A program made the position numbers and the translations under genes. The notes under the pieces are model-generated. The model saw only the letters and a program-made list of their open reading frames with translations, was not told where the DNA came from and did no database searches. Of a DNA stretch of 64,000 nt, positions 22,021-31,379 are shown piece after piece. Position 1 is the stretch's first letter. Each line of letters starts with the position of its first letter. The stretch comes from Ewingella americana (GTDB lineage: Bacteria > Pseudomonadota > Gammaproteobacteria > Enterobacterales > Enterobacteriaceae): assembly GCF_006438725.1 (NCBI RefSeq), contig NZ_RCZD01000010.1, positions 1 through 64,000 on the forward strand, in the 5' to 3' direction.

Positions 22021-23138
22021 GATTTATTCTCCGTGACCGGTGCCGTAAGCGTCGGGGCAACGCGCCCCGGCCAGTTGATGCGGTAGTAACGCAGAATGTC
22101 CCCGGCAAGAATCAACAGCACCACCAGACTTTCCAGAATAAAAATGACCGACGTCGGCAAGCCGGTCTGGCGCTGCATCGCGCTGCCACCAACTTCCAGA
22201 CCGCCGTAAAGAATGGCCGTCGGGATCACAACCAGCGGGTTGAGCCGCGCCAGTAATGCCACCACCACGCCGACGAAACCAACGCCGCCCGCCAGGCCGT
22301 CCATCAGACGGTGCTGCACGCCGAGCACCGCGCACAACCCGGCCAGCGCCGCCAGGCCGCCGCCGAGAAATACCGCCAGCATCTGACGGCGTACCACGTT
22401 AATGCCGCCATAGCGCGCCGCTTTCGGGTTCAGGCCACTGACCATCATTTCGTAACCGACCGGGGTGGCGCGGATCAAAATCCACACCAGCACCGAACAG
22501 ACCAGCGCGATCAGCAGCCCCATATGCGCCCGCATGCCGGGCATGATCATCGGCAGCCAACTTTCGACCGGCAGTCGCGGCGTCTGCGGTAAATCACCGG
22601 TAGCGCGCATCGGGCCGGAAACCAGATACTGAATCAGGAATGCCGCCACATAGTTCGCCATCAGGGAGATCAGCACATCGTTGCCACCAAAGCGCACGCG
22701 CATGATGCCGACCATGCCAGCCCAGAGAGCGCCTGCCGCAAAGGCGGCCACGATCACCACCGGCCAGAATGCCCAGACCGGCAACATGATGAACATGCCC
22801 TGCGGCGTGCCGCCCAATGCCACATAAGATGCCGCAGCGGCTCCCACTAAAAAGCAGCCCTCGAATCCGATGTACCCCAGTCCACCACGCCAGATAACGA
22901 TGGTGGCCTGGGCAATTAAAATCAGCGGTGTCGCCTGCACTAACGTCTGGCTGAAGCCGCGCAGCGAGCCAAACGCTTCAGCGAAGAGCGAACCGAATGC
23001 CGACAACGGACTGGCCCCGAACGGAATAAACAGCAAACCGGCCAGAATAAAAGCAGCCACCAGGGCCAGAACCGTGGTCAGCACTAATGCCAGCGTGGAA
23101 TCCACCGGCGCATGGCGGCGTTCGAGAAAGGCTTTCAT
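22017..23138 (-). CDS. BMP-family ABC transporter permease 1
   Basis: Partner permease (YufP/NupP-like) of the BMP importer. The 373 residues are strongly hydrophobic. They contain LGYIGFEGCFLVGAAAASY, RVRFGGNDVLISLMANYVA, SGLNPKAARYGGINVVRR and MDGLAGGVGFVGVVVALLAR, typical of the branch. It overlaps the ATPase gene upstream and permease 2 downstream by 4 nt each, so the subunits are translationally coupled. Confidence 0.92.
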   Translation of the reverse strand: MKAFLERRHAPVDSTLALVLTTVLALVAAFILAGLLFIPFGASPLSAFGSLFAEAFGSLRGFSQTLVQATPLILIAQATIVIWRGGLGYIGFEGCFLVGAAAASYVALGGTPQGMFIMLPVWAFWPVVIVAAFAAGALWAGMVGIMRVRFGGNDVLISLMANYVAAFLIQYLVSGPMRATGDLPQTPRLPVESWLPMIMPGMRAHMGLLIALVCSVLVWILIRATPVGYEMMVSGLNPKAARYGGINVVRRQMLAVFLGGGLAALAGLCAVLGVQHRLMDGLAGGVGFVGVVVALLARLNPLVVIPTAILYGGLEVGGSAMQRQTGLPTSVIFILESLVVLLILAGDILRYYRINWPGRVAPTLTAPVTENKS

Positions 23139-24718
23139 GATGCCTCCCGCATAGCCGCGCTTTTTCCGGTGTTCAGCGGCTTATCAGTCAGTTGCCCGCC
23201 CGCCATCAGTTCGCCAATCTGTTCGGTGGTGGCAGCGACAGCATCCAGCACGCCCGCAATCTGCCCGGCGTACATCACCGCAATGCGGTCAGATAAATTC
23301 ATAATTTCTTCCAGTTCAGCGGAAATCATCACAATCGCGCAGCCCTGCTGACGCGCCTCCAGCAAGGCCTGCCACACCGCTTCCACTGCGCCGACGTCCA
23401 GACCCCGCGTTGGTTGCTCGACCACCAACACCCGTGGGCGGCGCAGCACTTCGCGGCCTAAAATCAGTTTTTGCAGATTGCCGCCAGAGAGTTTTCCGGC
23501 TTCAAATTCCAGGTCCGGCGTCACCACGCGAAAATGATTCACGATCTCCTGCGCCTTGGCGGTGATGGCTTTCTTGCGAAACAACCAGCCGCGCGCTCGC
23601 GTATGCTGACGCGGCGCACCGAGAATCGCGTTATCGCTGATGGACATCGACGTCACCGATCCAACACCGCGACGGTCGGCGGGAATAAACCCCATGCCTG
23701 CCGCACGACGCTGTGCGGGCGTGTAGTCAGAAATATCGACGCCGCCCAGCACAATACGGCCAGCCTCGATAGGCCGCAGATTGAGCAAGGCGTCAGCCAG
23801 CTCCGACTGCCCGTTGCCGTCCACCCCCGCAATACCGAGGATTTCCCCAGCCCGCACTTTCAGCGCCACGCGCCAGATCTTCTGGTTTCCGGCTTCGTCG
23901 CGCATGGCGATGTTGTCGATGTGCAGCACTTCCTCACCCGGCGCCTGTGCTGTTTTTTCTACCCGCAGTAAAACATCGCGCCCCACCATGCGGCGGGCCA
24001 AATCCGTTTCTGAGGTGTCATTAACGGCGACGCTTTCGACCATTTTCCCGCTGCGCATTACGCAGACGCGGTCGGCCACTGCCATGATTTCATACAGTTT
24101 ATGGGTGACGATCACCACCGAACGCCCTTCGGCCCGCAAGGAGTCGAGCGTGGCGAACAGCCCCTCTTTCTCACGCGGTGTCAGTACGGCGGTGGGTTCG
24201 TCGAGAATGAGCACTTTGGCGTCGCGGTACAGCAGCTTGAGGATCTCCACCCGCTGCTGCACGCCGATCGGCAAATGCTGGACTTTCGCCCAGGGATCCA
24301 CCGCCAGTCCGTGTTGGTCTGAAATCTCTTGCAGGCGTTTGGCCGCTGAGCGCAAATCCAGATAGCCGCTGCGGGTCTCTTTCAGGCCTAAAATCACGTT
24401 TTCGACCACGCTCATCGGCTGAACCAGCATGAATTCCTGATGAACCATGCCGATGCCCAGCCGTATTGCGTCGCCCGGATCCTTAATACTGACCCGCTGC
24501 CCTTCCACAAAAATATCCCCGGTGTCGGCCTGATATAAACCGTACAAAATTTGCATCAGCGTACTTTTGCCTGCGCCGTTTTCCCCAAGCAGGGCGACAA
24601 TTTCACCGGCCGCAATGGTCATATCAACCCGGTCATTGGCCTGAACTTTGCCGAACTGTTTACATATACCGCGCAGTTCAACGACGGCGTCGGTCTCAGT
24701 GGGGGTAAATCGCGTCAT
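23135..24718 (-). CDS. BMP-family ABC transporter ATPase (duplicated cassette)
   Basis: Cytosolic ATPase of the sugar/nucleoside CUT2-like type, with two fused nucleotide-binding domains in 527 residues. The first has a canonical Walker A (GENGAGKST), signature-like region LPIGVQQRVEI and Walker B LILDEPTAVL. The second has the usual degenerate Walker A (GVDGNGQSEL) with signature LSGGNLQKLILGREV and VVEQPTRGLD. It starts 16 bp after the binding-protein gene. The operon order is binding protein, ATPase, permease, permease. Confidence 0.93.
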   Translation of the reverse strand: MTRFTPTETDAVVELRGICKQFGKVQANDRVDMTIAAGEIVALLGENGAGKSTLMQILYGLYQADTGDIFVEGQRVSIKDPGDAIRLGIGMVHQEFMLVQPMSVVENVILGLKETRSGYLDLRSAAKRLQEISDQHGLAVDPWAKVQHLPIGVQQRVEILKLLYRDAKVLILDEPTAVLTPREKEGLFATLDSLRAEGRSVVIVTHKLYEIMAVADRVCVMRSGKMVESVAVNDTSETDLARRMVGRDVLLRVEKTAQAPGEEVLHIDNIAMRDEAGNQKIWRVALKVRAGEILGIAGVDGNGQSELADALLNLRPIEAGRIVLGGVDISDYTPAQRRAAGMGFIPADRRGVGSVTSMSISDNAILGAPRQHTRARGWLFRKKAITAKAQEIVNHFRVVTPDLEFEAGKLSGGNLQKLILGREVLRRPRVLVVEQPTRGLDVGAVEAVWQALLEARQQGCAIVMISAELEEIMNLSDRIAVMYAGQIAGVLDAVAATTEQIGELMAGGQLTDKPLNTGKSAAMREAS

Positions 24719-24734
24719 GCAACGTCCTCAGGCT

Positions 24735-25757
24735 TTATTTCGCTTTAATCAAACTGGCGACATCGATACTGCCGCTGGCGAGCTGTGCCCAGATTTCCTG
24801 GAACGTCGCCCACGCCGCTGCGCTGACTAACTTGCTGTTGTACTTCTCGCTGCCATACAGCGGTAACCACGCCTGCGAGACTTTCGGTTTCCACTCCTGG
24901 CCGCCGAGGAATTTCTTGTCACGTACACTGTGTGCCACTTGCTCGACCACCCACGGCAGGTTGGTTTCAAAGCTGGTTGCCACGAACTCGGGTGCGATAC
25001 TTTTCTGGTCGGAATAACAGCCGATGGCTTTCACTTTGGCCGCCGCCGCGCCCTGAATTGCACCGAGGCCAGTCACGTCGGCGCTGTGCCAGATAACGTC
25101 TGCGCCGTTGCCGATCATGGTGCTGGCGGCTTCGCGGCCTTTGGCAGCGTTGTCATAATCACCGGTGACGATGCCCAGTCCTTTCACCCCCGGACGCGCT
25201 TTCTCTGCCCCCGCAATAAAGGCGCGCATCATGCCTTGCTGCGTCGGGTTATCCCCGCCACCGACGTAGCCCACCGCTTTGCCCTTTTCGGAAATCAGCG
25301 CGGCCAGCGCACCGGCGCCGTAGGCGGCGTTCAAATAAGCCAGATCAACAAACTCGACGTTGCCCGGCGCTTTTTCTGACGGTTTGAAGGTGGTGGCGAA
25401 GAAATAGGTGTCGGGATATTCCGGCCCGATTTCATTAAAAGCCGAACCGTATTCGAAGCTGTGACCGATGATCAGGTTGTAGCCGTCATCGGCATAACCC
25501 CGAATCACCTGCTCCATCTGCGCCTGCGGCACGCTTTCGCTGCTGGCGACGCTAAATCCCTGCGATTTCAGGTTTTGCAAACCCTGATACGCCAGTTGGC
25601 TCCAGCCGCCATCGGCGACAGAACCCGGTAATAACAGCGCCACTTTGATGGTTTCACCCGCAGCAAACGCTTTGCGGGACATCAGTGGTGCAGCCAACGG
25701 AATCAACATCATGCTTGCCAGAGCCTTGGCAAAATTACGGCGCGATAAACCAGACAT
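24735..25757 (-). CDS. BMP-family substrate-binding protein with Tat-like signal
   Basis: Periplasmic binding protein of the BMP/PnrA family, whose known members bind nucleosides or related compounds. The 340 residues start with LSRRNFAKALASMMLIPLAA, a twin-arginine type signal (RR at residues 6-7), with predicted cleavage near AFA-AG. There is no lipobox Cys, although many BMP proteins are lipoproteins. The core has VALLLPGSVADGGWSQLAYQGL, IIGHSFEYGSAFNEIGPEYPD and VGYVGGGDNPTQQGMMRAF. It is first gene of the operon, divergent from the LysR regulator. Confidence 0.9.
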   Translation of the reverse strand: MSGLSRRNFAKALASMMLIPLAAPLMSRKAFAAGETIKVALLLPGSVADGGWSQLAYQGLQNLKSQGFSVASSESVPQAQMEQVIRGYADDGYNLIIGHSFEYGSAFNEIGPEYPDTYFFATTFKPSEKAPGNVEFVDLAYLNAAYGAGALAALISEKGKAVGYVGGGDNPTQQGMMRAFIAGAEKARPGVKGLGIVTGDYDNAAKGREAASTMIGNGADVIWHSADVTGLGAIQGAAAAKVKAIGCYSDQKSIAPEFVATSFETNLPWVVEQVAHSVRDKKFLGGQEWKPKVSQAWLPLYGSEKYNSKLVSAAAWATFQEIWAQLASGSIDVASLIKAK

Positions 25758-25809
25758 AGCCTTTACTCCCCCGATAACAGTCCTTCAGTTATGCCGATTT
25801 TTTCGTTAC

Positions 25810-25850
25810 CTTAAAAGCACAGTTTTTCGCACTCTGCGATGCCTTTTAAG
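25810..25850. promoter_or_regulatory. Dyad in the BMP operon / lysR divergent region (candidate operator)
   Basis: CTTAAAAG (25810-25817) and CTTTTAAG (25843-25850) are perfect inverted repeats 25 bp apart in the 119-bp space between divergently transcribed genes. Being the only clear dyad there, it is a reasonable site for the adjacent LysR regulator, but this is inference. Confidence 0.45.
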
Positions 25851-25876
25851 CAACGCTCGTTCACGGAGGTTTTCTT

Positions 25877-26776
25877 ATGTTGCAGCACCGGCTGTTGATG
25901 TATCTCGATCAGGTGGCGCGGGCGGGCTCGATCCGCAAAGCGGCGGCGCGTTTACACATTTCCGCATCAGCGATAAACCGGCAGATTCTGGCGCTGGAAG
26001 ATGAACTCGGTACCCCGCTGTTTCAGCGTCTGCCGCGTAAAATGGTGCTGACCGCTGCCGGCGAAGTGCTGATCCATCATGTCCGCCAGACATTCAAAGA
26101 GCTGGAGTGGGCGCAGGTAAAAATCGAGGAGTTGAAGGGGTTGCGGCGCGGCGAAGTGACGGTGGCGATGATGAGCGGGCTGGCGGCGAACCTGATCCCA
26201 CGCATGGCGGGCGAATTCCGCCGCGCCAACCCGCGCGTGAAGCTGATATTGCGGCAACTGACCAACGGCGATGACATTATGTCCGCGGTTGAATCAGGCG
26301 AGGCGGATCTGGGATTGGGCTTTGATTTCGTGCTGCCGCCCACGCTGCGCCTGTTATCAAGCGCCGTCGGGCGGCTGGGCGCCGTGGTGGCACCAGGCCA
26401 TCCGCTGGCGGATAAAACCAGCCTGCGCATCAGCGATTGCATCGCTTACCCGATTGTTATCGCCGATAAATCCACCGTGATCCGCCCGTACCTCAATGAC
26501 GTCTTCGCCAAGGCGTTAGTCACGGCGCATCCGGTGATTGAAACCAATTCGATTGAAGTGATGCGCCATGCGGCGATGGAAGATCAGGGGCTGACCTTCC
26601 TGACGCCGTTCGATATTGAATTCGACCTGCGCGCCGGGCGGCTTATCTATATTCCGGTGCGGGAACTGGGGCAGCAGACTCAGCAATTGATGCTGATAGG
26701 GCACGACCGTGGCACCAGCGCCATTGGCAGCGTGCTGGCCGAAACGGTGAAAGCCATGATGACGCAAACCGCCTGA
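25877..26776 (+). CDS. LysR-family regulator of the BMP/amidohydrolase cluster
   Basis: Transcription regulator. The 299 residues carry an N-terminal winged HTH (VARAGSIRKAAARLHISASAINRQILALEDELGTPLFQRLP) and a LysR substrate-binding domain from about residue 90 (VTVAMMSGLAANLIPRMAGEF). A perfect GGAGG precedes the ATG. It is divergent from the BMP importer operon and convergent with the creatininase-family gene. The arrangement is typical of a regulator controlling the divergent operon in response to its substrate; the effector is unknown. Confidence 0.9.
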   Translation: MLQHRLLMYLDQVARAGSIRKAAARLHISASAINRQILALEDELGTPLFQRLPRKMVLTAAGEVLIHHVRQTFKELEWAQVKIEELKGLRRGEVTVAMMSGLAANLIPRMAGEFRRANPRVKLILRQLTNGDDIMSAVESGEADLGLGFDFVLPPTLRLLSSAVGRLGAVVAPGHPLADKTSLRISDCIAYPIVIADKSTVIRPYLNDVFAKALVTAHPVIETNSIEVMRHAAMEDQGLTFLTPFDIEFDLRAGRLIYIPVRELGQQTQQLMLIGHDRGTSAIGSVLAETVKAMMTQTA

Positions 26777-26817
26777 CGGGTTTGCATCATTGCGCGTCAT
26801 TACGCTTATCAGGCTGT

Positions 26818-27636
26818 TTATTGCCTGAAACGGGTGGTCTGGGTGACCGAGGCCAACGGATAGTCATACACTTCCTGCGCCAGCCGCACCAGGGCCTGCG
26901 CGGCGCGTTCGACTTCGATGGCACCGCGTGCCGCGTCGGCGGCGGCGGCGTTACCCGTTACCCCTGCGGGGTGTAAATCCTGCGCCTGCCAGCCAAAACT
27001 CACGCCGCCTTCCGGCGTGAGAATACCGCCCTGTGCCGCCAGTGCTGCGGCGGCAGAGATAAAGTTTTCCGCGTTGCCCATCGCCACCAAATCAGGGTGC
27101 AGATGTAGCATCACGCTGGTTTCTGATTCGCCGCCGTGAATGCCAAACGCCCTTTCTGTGGCGCTGTATAAATCAGAACTGTCGATGGTCGCAAACCAAC
27201 TGGCGCCGACGGCAAACATCTCCAGCTCAATGCGCAACTGGCGGCAGACGATTTCCATCAACTGCGGCTGACCGCCGTGGGAATTCCAGAAAATCAGTTT
27301 CCGCACCCCGGCGCGCCATGCGCTTTTTGCCACTTCAAACCATACTTTACCCAGCACGTCATAAGGCAGGCTCAGCGTACCGGGATATTCCAGATGTTCA
27401 TCTGACTTCCCCACCGGCAATGCGGGCAGTACCAAAACCGGCAGATCGGCGGGCAGCAGTTCCACCGCGCGGGCGACAATACCGGCGTTAATCGCGGCAT
27501 CCACCCGTACTGGCAGATGCGGCCCATGCTGTTCCACAGCGCCAATCGGCAGGATAGCCACGACGTTTTGCATATCGAGCTGACTGAATTCCAGCGTGGA
27601 AAGGTCCCACCACCAGCGGGATGACGGCATATTCAT
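26818..27636 (-). CDS. Creatininase-family hydrolase
   Basis: Metal-dependent amidohydrolase of the creatininase fold, which includes creatinine amidohydrolase and formamide-cleaving enzymes. The 272 residues contain AILPIGAVEQHGPHLPVRVD, VLPALPVGKSDEHLEYPGT, IFWNSHGGQPQLME and GIHGGESETSVMLHLHP. These hold the Glu, His and Asp metal ligands of the family. The ATG at 27634-27636 has GGAGT about ten bases upstream. It stands apart from the BMP operon beyond the LysR gene but on the same strand, so it may belong to the same pathway. Substrate not predictable. Confidence 0.86.
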   Translation of the reverse strand: MNMPSSRWWWDLSTLEFSQLDMQNVVAILPIGAVEQHGPHLPVRVDAAINAGIVARAVELLPADLPVLVLPALPVGKSDEHLEYPGTLSLPYDVLGKVWFEVAKSAWRAGVRKLIFWNSHGGQPQLMEIVCRQLRIELEMFAVGASWFATIDSSDLYSATERAFGIHGGESETSVMLHLHPDLVAMGNAENFISAAAALAAQGGILTPEGGVSFGWQAQDLHPAGVTGNAAAADAARGAIEVERAAQALVRLAQEVYDYPLASVTQTTRFRQ

Positions 27637-27907
27637 GGCGAAGTGACTCCGAAATGTCGGGCAAATGTGAGTTTCAGTCTAGAGCAAACCCGGGGAGAAT
27701 AAAGCATCAAAAAGGCGTCATTGCGTTGCGTTTCAGGCATCAGTTGAACGCCGTCTGCGCTCTTTTCTGCAAGCGTCAGATCTGTCACTTTTCGAATAAA
27801 TATGGTAACAATAGGCGTAATTATGCGCAGCGTTGACGCCACGTCTTCGACCAAAGAAAAGACCGCCGCACGACTGCCAGCATCACCTTTACGGAGAACA
27901 GCGCATT

Positions 27908-28777
27908 ATGTCAGCCAAACATCCCGTTATTGCGGTCACCGGTTCGAGCGGTGCAGGAACCACCACCACCAGTCTGGCGTTTCGTAAGATATTCCAACAG
28001 CTTGGCCTGCGTGCCGCCGAGCTGGAAGGCGACAGCTTCCACCACTTTACCCGCCCTGAAATGGACGCAGCGATCCGCAAAGCCCGTGACCTCGGTCGCC
28101 ATATCAGCTATTTCGGGCCGGAAGCCAATGACTTTGGTTTGCTGGAACAGAGCTTCAAAGAGTACGGCATAAATGGCAGCGGCCGGTCGCGTAAGTATCT
28201 GCATACTTATGACGAAGCCGTGCCCTATAACCAGGTGCCAGGCACCTTTACGCCGTGGCAGGCGTTGCCGGAACCGACCGACGTTTTATTCTATGAAGGG
28301 CTGCACGGCGGCGTAGTGGCAGACAAGATTGACGTCGCCGCGCAGGTGGATTTGCTGGTCGGTGTGGTGCCAATTGTTAACCTGGAGTGGATCCAGAAAC
28401 TGGTGCGCGACACCGGCGAACGCGGGCATTCGCGTGAAGCGGTGATGGATTCCGTGGTGCGTTCGATGGACGACTACATCAACTACATCACGCCGCAATT
28501 CTCCCGCACGCATATCAACTTCCAGCGCGTGCCGACGGTGGATACCTCCAACCCGTTCGCCGCCAAAGCCATTCCGTCACTGGATGAAAGTTTCGTGGTG
28601 ATCCATTTCCGTGGCATCGACGATATCGATTTCCCCTATCTGCTGGCGATGTTGCAGGGCTCGTTTATCTCGCACATCAATACGTTGGTGGTGCCGGGCG
28701 GGAAAATGGGGCTGGCGATGGAGCTGATCATGGCGCCGCTGGTGCAGCGCCTGCTCGAAGGGAAGAAGATCGAGTAA
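27908..28777 (+). CDS. prkB: Phosphoribulokinase-family protein PrkB
   Basis: P-loop kinase of the phosphoribulokinase/uridine kinase family, conserved in enterics although they lack a Calvin cycle; the physiological substrate is uncertain. Starting at the ATG at 27908 with GGAGAA upstream, it has 289 aa, as in E. coli. The P-loop is GSSGAGTTTT near residues 12-21, followed by EGDSFHHFTRPEMD, YDEAVPYNQVPGTFTPW and FYEGLHGGVV. An in-frame ATG 75 bp upstream is rejected because it adds non-family sequence. Confidence 0.94.
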   Translation: MSAKHPVIAVTGSSGAGTTTTSLAFRKIFQQLGLRAAELEGDSFHHFTRPEMDAAIRKARDLGRHISYFGPEANDFGLLEQSFKEYGINGSGRSRKYLHTYDEAVPYNQVPGTFTPWQALPEPTDVLFYEGLHGGVVADKIDVAAQVDLLVGVVPIVNLEWIQKLVRDTGERGHSREAVMDSVVRSMDDYINYITPQFSRTHINFQRVPTVDTSNPFAAKAIPSLDESFVVIHFRGIDDIDFPYLLAMLQGSFISHINTLVVPGGKMGLAMELIMAPLVQRLLEGKKIE

Positions 28778-28782
28778 CTGCG

Positions 28783-29967
28783 TTATGCGTTGTTCATCAG
28801 CAATTGGCGGATAAAACCGACATGGAGGTTAACGCCAATCTGTAACACCTCTTCGTCGAGCTTGAAACGCGGGTGATGCACGCCATAGGTCGCGCCGATC
28901 GCCTCGTTGCCACTGCCGATAAACAAGAAACAGCCGGGGATTTTCTGCTGATAAGAAGAGAAATCCTCGCCGCCAAACATCGGTTGGGCGATCTCCTTCA
29001 GCGCCTGTTGGCCCAGGGTGTCGGCAATCACCTGCCGCGCAATCACGCAGGCATCCGGGTGGTTATCGCCATTGACGTAGCCACGCGTCCAGCGAATCTC
29101 ATAGGTTGCGCCATAGGCTGCGGTGATCCCCGCTACCGTTTGCTCCATCAGCTTCGGCACCTGCTCACGCACCAGATTGTTATGGGTACGCAACGTACCG
29201 GCCAGCCGTACACGTTCCGGGATCACGTTGTAGCTTTCACCGGTCTGGAAAGTCGCGATGGTCAGTACCGGCACCAGCAGCGGATCCAGCCGGCGCGACA
29301 CCACGTTTTGCAGCGACGTCACCACTTCAGCACCAATCACCACCGGATCGATACACAGATGCGGCATCGAACCGTGGCCGCCCTTGCCGTGGATCACGAT
29401 ATCGAAATTATCGGTTGAAGCGCAGAAGACGCCTTCTTTCAGGCCCACTTCACCGGTCGGGAAGTTCGGCAGCACGTGCAGGCCAAAGATTTTCTCCACG
29501 CCATCCAGTACGCCCAGATCCACCAGCTCCTGCGCACCGCCCGGTGGCAGCTCTTCGGCATGCTGAAAAATGAACCGGACCGAACCGTGCAAATCAGCCT
29601 GACACTGGCTCAGTACCCAGGCCGCCCCCAGCAGCATCGCGGCGTGCGCATCATGCCCGCAGGCGTGCATTACACCGGGTACCGTCGAACAGAATGGCTC
29701 GTCGTTTTCTTCCTGAATCGGCAACGCATCAATGTCAGCCCGCAGCGCATAGGTCGGGCCAGGATGCGCGCCCTGTAAATCCGCCACCACGCTGTTTGGC
29801 GTAAGCCGCGTTAATTTAAGATGGCCGAAGGCGGCCAGCTCAGCGGCGATATAATCGGCGGTCGCCTGTTCCTGAAAAGAGAGCTCAGGATGGGCGTGAA
29901 TGTGTCTGCGCCAGCCGATCACTTTCTGTTTAACATCGTTCAGTAAGGTTTCAAAACACACTGTCAT
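28783..29967 (-). CDS. M20-family amidohydrolase/aminoacylase
   Basis: Di-metal amidohydrolase of the M20D group (hippurate hydrolase, N-acyl amino acid hydrolase, AbgA/B-like). Seen: [15 protein letters not shown], the metal motif [36 protein letters not shown] and [18 protein letters not shown] chose the third in-frame ATG (29965-29967, 394 aa) because GAGGAA lies six bases upstream; two earlier ATGs (29985, 29973) lack such a site. It follows the MFS gene closely, indicating uptake and cleavage of one N-acylated compound. Confidence 0.88.
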   Translation of the reverse strand: MTVCFETLLNDVKQKVIGWRRHIHAHPELSFQEQATADYIAAELAAFGHLKLTRLTPNSVVADLQGAHPGPTYALRADIDALPIQEENDEPFCSTVPGVMHACGHDAHAAMLLGAAWVLSQCQADLHGSVRFIFQHAEELPPGGAQELVDLGVLDGVEKIFGLHVLPNFPTGEVGLKEGVFCASTDNFDIVIHGKGGHGSMPHLCIDPVVIGAEVVTSLQNVVSRRLDPLLVPVLTIATFQTGESYNVIPERVRLAGTLRTHNNLVREQVPKLMEQTVAGITAAYGATYEIRWTRGYVNGDNHPDACVIARQVIADTLGQQALKEIAQPMFGGEDFSSYQQKIPGCFLFIGSGNEAIGATYGVHHPRFKLDEEVLQIGVNLHVGFIRQLLMNNA

Positions 29968-29991
29968 GATCATTTCCTCAGTCATATTCTG

Positions 29992-31188
29992 TTAAACCGC
30001 ATCGCGCAGCAGCGCCTGGGAGCGACGGGCCAGCGGCAGGATCACCAGACCCGAAACCACCATGGCCATCGCCAGAAAAATAAAGGTCGAAAAATAGCTT
30101 TGCGTCACGGTGATCAAATACCCCATGGCGATCGGTGCCACAAAGCCGCCTAACGTGCCGCCGGTATTAATAATGCCCATCGCCGCGCCCATCACGTCCG
30201 TAGGCAGGCGTTTCATCGGCAAGGTAAACACCGTCACAAAGGAAGCCATCAGGAAAATATAGCCGAGGAATAAGAACAGCCCGGCGGTCATAGCCGACGT
30301 CGTGGTGTACACCAGCCAGATACAGAGCGCGCTGAGCATTGAGCTGCAAAACACCACTTTCGGCTCTTTACCCTGCATATAGCGCCCCACCAGCCAGCCG
30401 GTAACCAGGGAGGAGATCCAGATCCCTAAACCGCCGGTCGCCACCACCAGCCCCGAGGTATCCAGCGACATGCCGCGCTGCTGCACCAGATACTTCGGCA
30501 GCCACGCCATCAAACCGTATGAAGGAATGTTGATGCAGAAAATAGAAACAAACAGCAGCAGCACAATCGGGTTTTTCAGCAAGGCACGATAGCCGCAACG
30601 GGTTGAAGTCGATTTAGCATTAAGCGCCTGCGGGGGATTAGGGACGAAAATCACGATGCAAATGGCGATAACAAACGCCAGGATGCCTAATACCGAGAAA
30701 GATCCGCGCCAGCCGAGGGAATCCAGACTGTAGACCGCAATCAGCGGTCCGGCGGTCATCGCCAGACCGGCCGAAGAGAGCAAAATAGATTGCGCGAACG
30801 TGCGCTGCTCAAGCGGGAAATTGGCCGCCACGGCTTTCGCACAGGACGTGGGATACCCCGAATGCCCGACGCCGGCCAGAAAACGGAACGTCACCAGCAG
30901 ACCGAATCCAAATCCCAGTAAACCAAAGCACAGGGCAAAGCCGCCCAGCATAAACAGCGACAGGATCAGCACCTTTTTGAAGCCAACCCGATCATTGAGC
31001 CACCCGGCAGGGATCTGAAACAGGGAATAGGCGAGGAAAAAAACACCGGTAATGTAGCCAAATTGCTCGGGCTTAAGATTAAATTCCTTTTCTATTGGCA
31101 ACAGCGCAAAACCAATCACGGTTTTATCGATGTAAACCACCGCGTAACCGACGAACAGCAAAAAAATCATCAGGGAACGACTTTTCAT
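29992..31188 (-). CDS. MFS transporter
   Basis: Major facilitator superfamily permease with 398 residues and about 12 hydrophobic segments. It contains the loop motif WLNDRVGFKKVLI between helices 2 and 3 and FRFLAGVGHSGYPTSCAKAVAANFP. The pattern resembles the anion:cation symporter branch, which carries organic acids. The stop lies just upstream of the amidohydrolase start, and the gene is divergent from a TdcA-like regulator. The likely role is uptake of the amidohydrolase substrate; this is inference. Confidence 0.88.
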   Translation of the reverse strand: MKSRSLMIFLLFVGYAVVYIDKTVIGFALLPIEKEFNLKPEQFGYITGVFFLAYSLFQIPAGWLNDRVGFKKVLILSLFMLGGFALCFGLLGFGFGLLVTFRFLAGVGHSGYPTSCAKAVAANFPLEQRTFAQSILLSSAGLAMTAGPLIAVYSLDSLGWRGSFSVLGILAFVIAICIVIFVPNPPQALNAKSTSTRCGYRALLKNPIVLLLFVSIFCINIPSYGLMAWLPKYLVQQRGMSLDTSGLVVATGGLGIWISSLVTGWLVGRYMQGKEPKVVFCSSMLSALCIWLVYTTTSAMTAGLFLFLGYIFLMASFVTVFTLPMKRLPTDVMGAAMGIINTGGTLGGFVAPIAMGYLITVTQSYFSTFIFLAMAMVVSGLVILPLARRSQALLRDAV

Positions 31189-31379
31189 AGCGGATATCCC
31201 TTTCTGTTATCACCCGCTCAGTTTTATTCACTGTCGGACGAAGGCTAAAATGCGACGCACATCACTTATTTATTGAATTACAACAAGTTATTGATAGCCA
31301 GATGACGCTACCAGCTTTACAGCCGCGCCATAAGATGCAATTTTCAGACGAGTGATGCTTTTTTCTGATAGGGCGCGAG

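Noticed and set aside
31189-31379. CATCACT and AGTGATG inverted pair upstream of the TdcA-like regulator
   Set aside because: The arms are 84 bp apart and only seven bases long, which is likely by chance.
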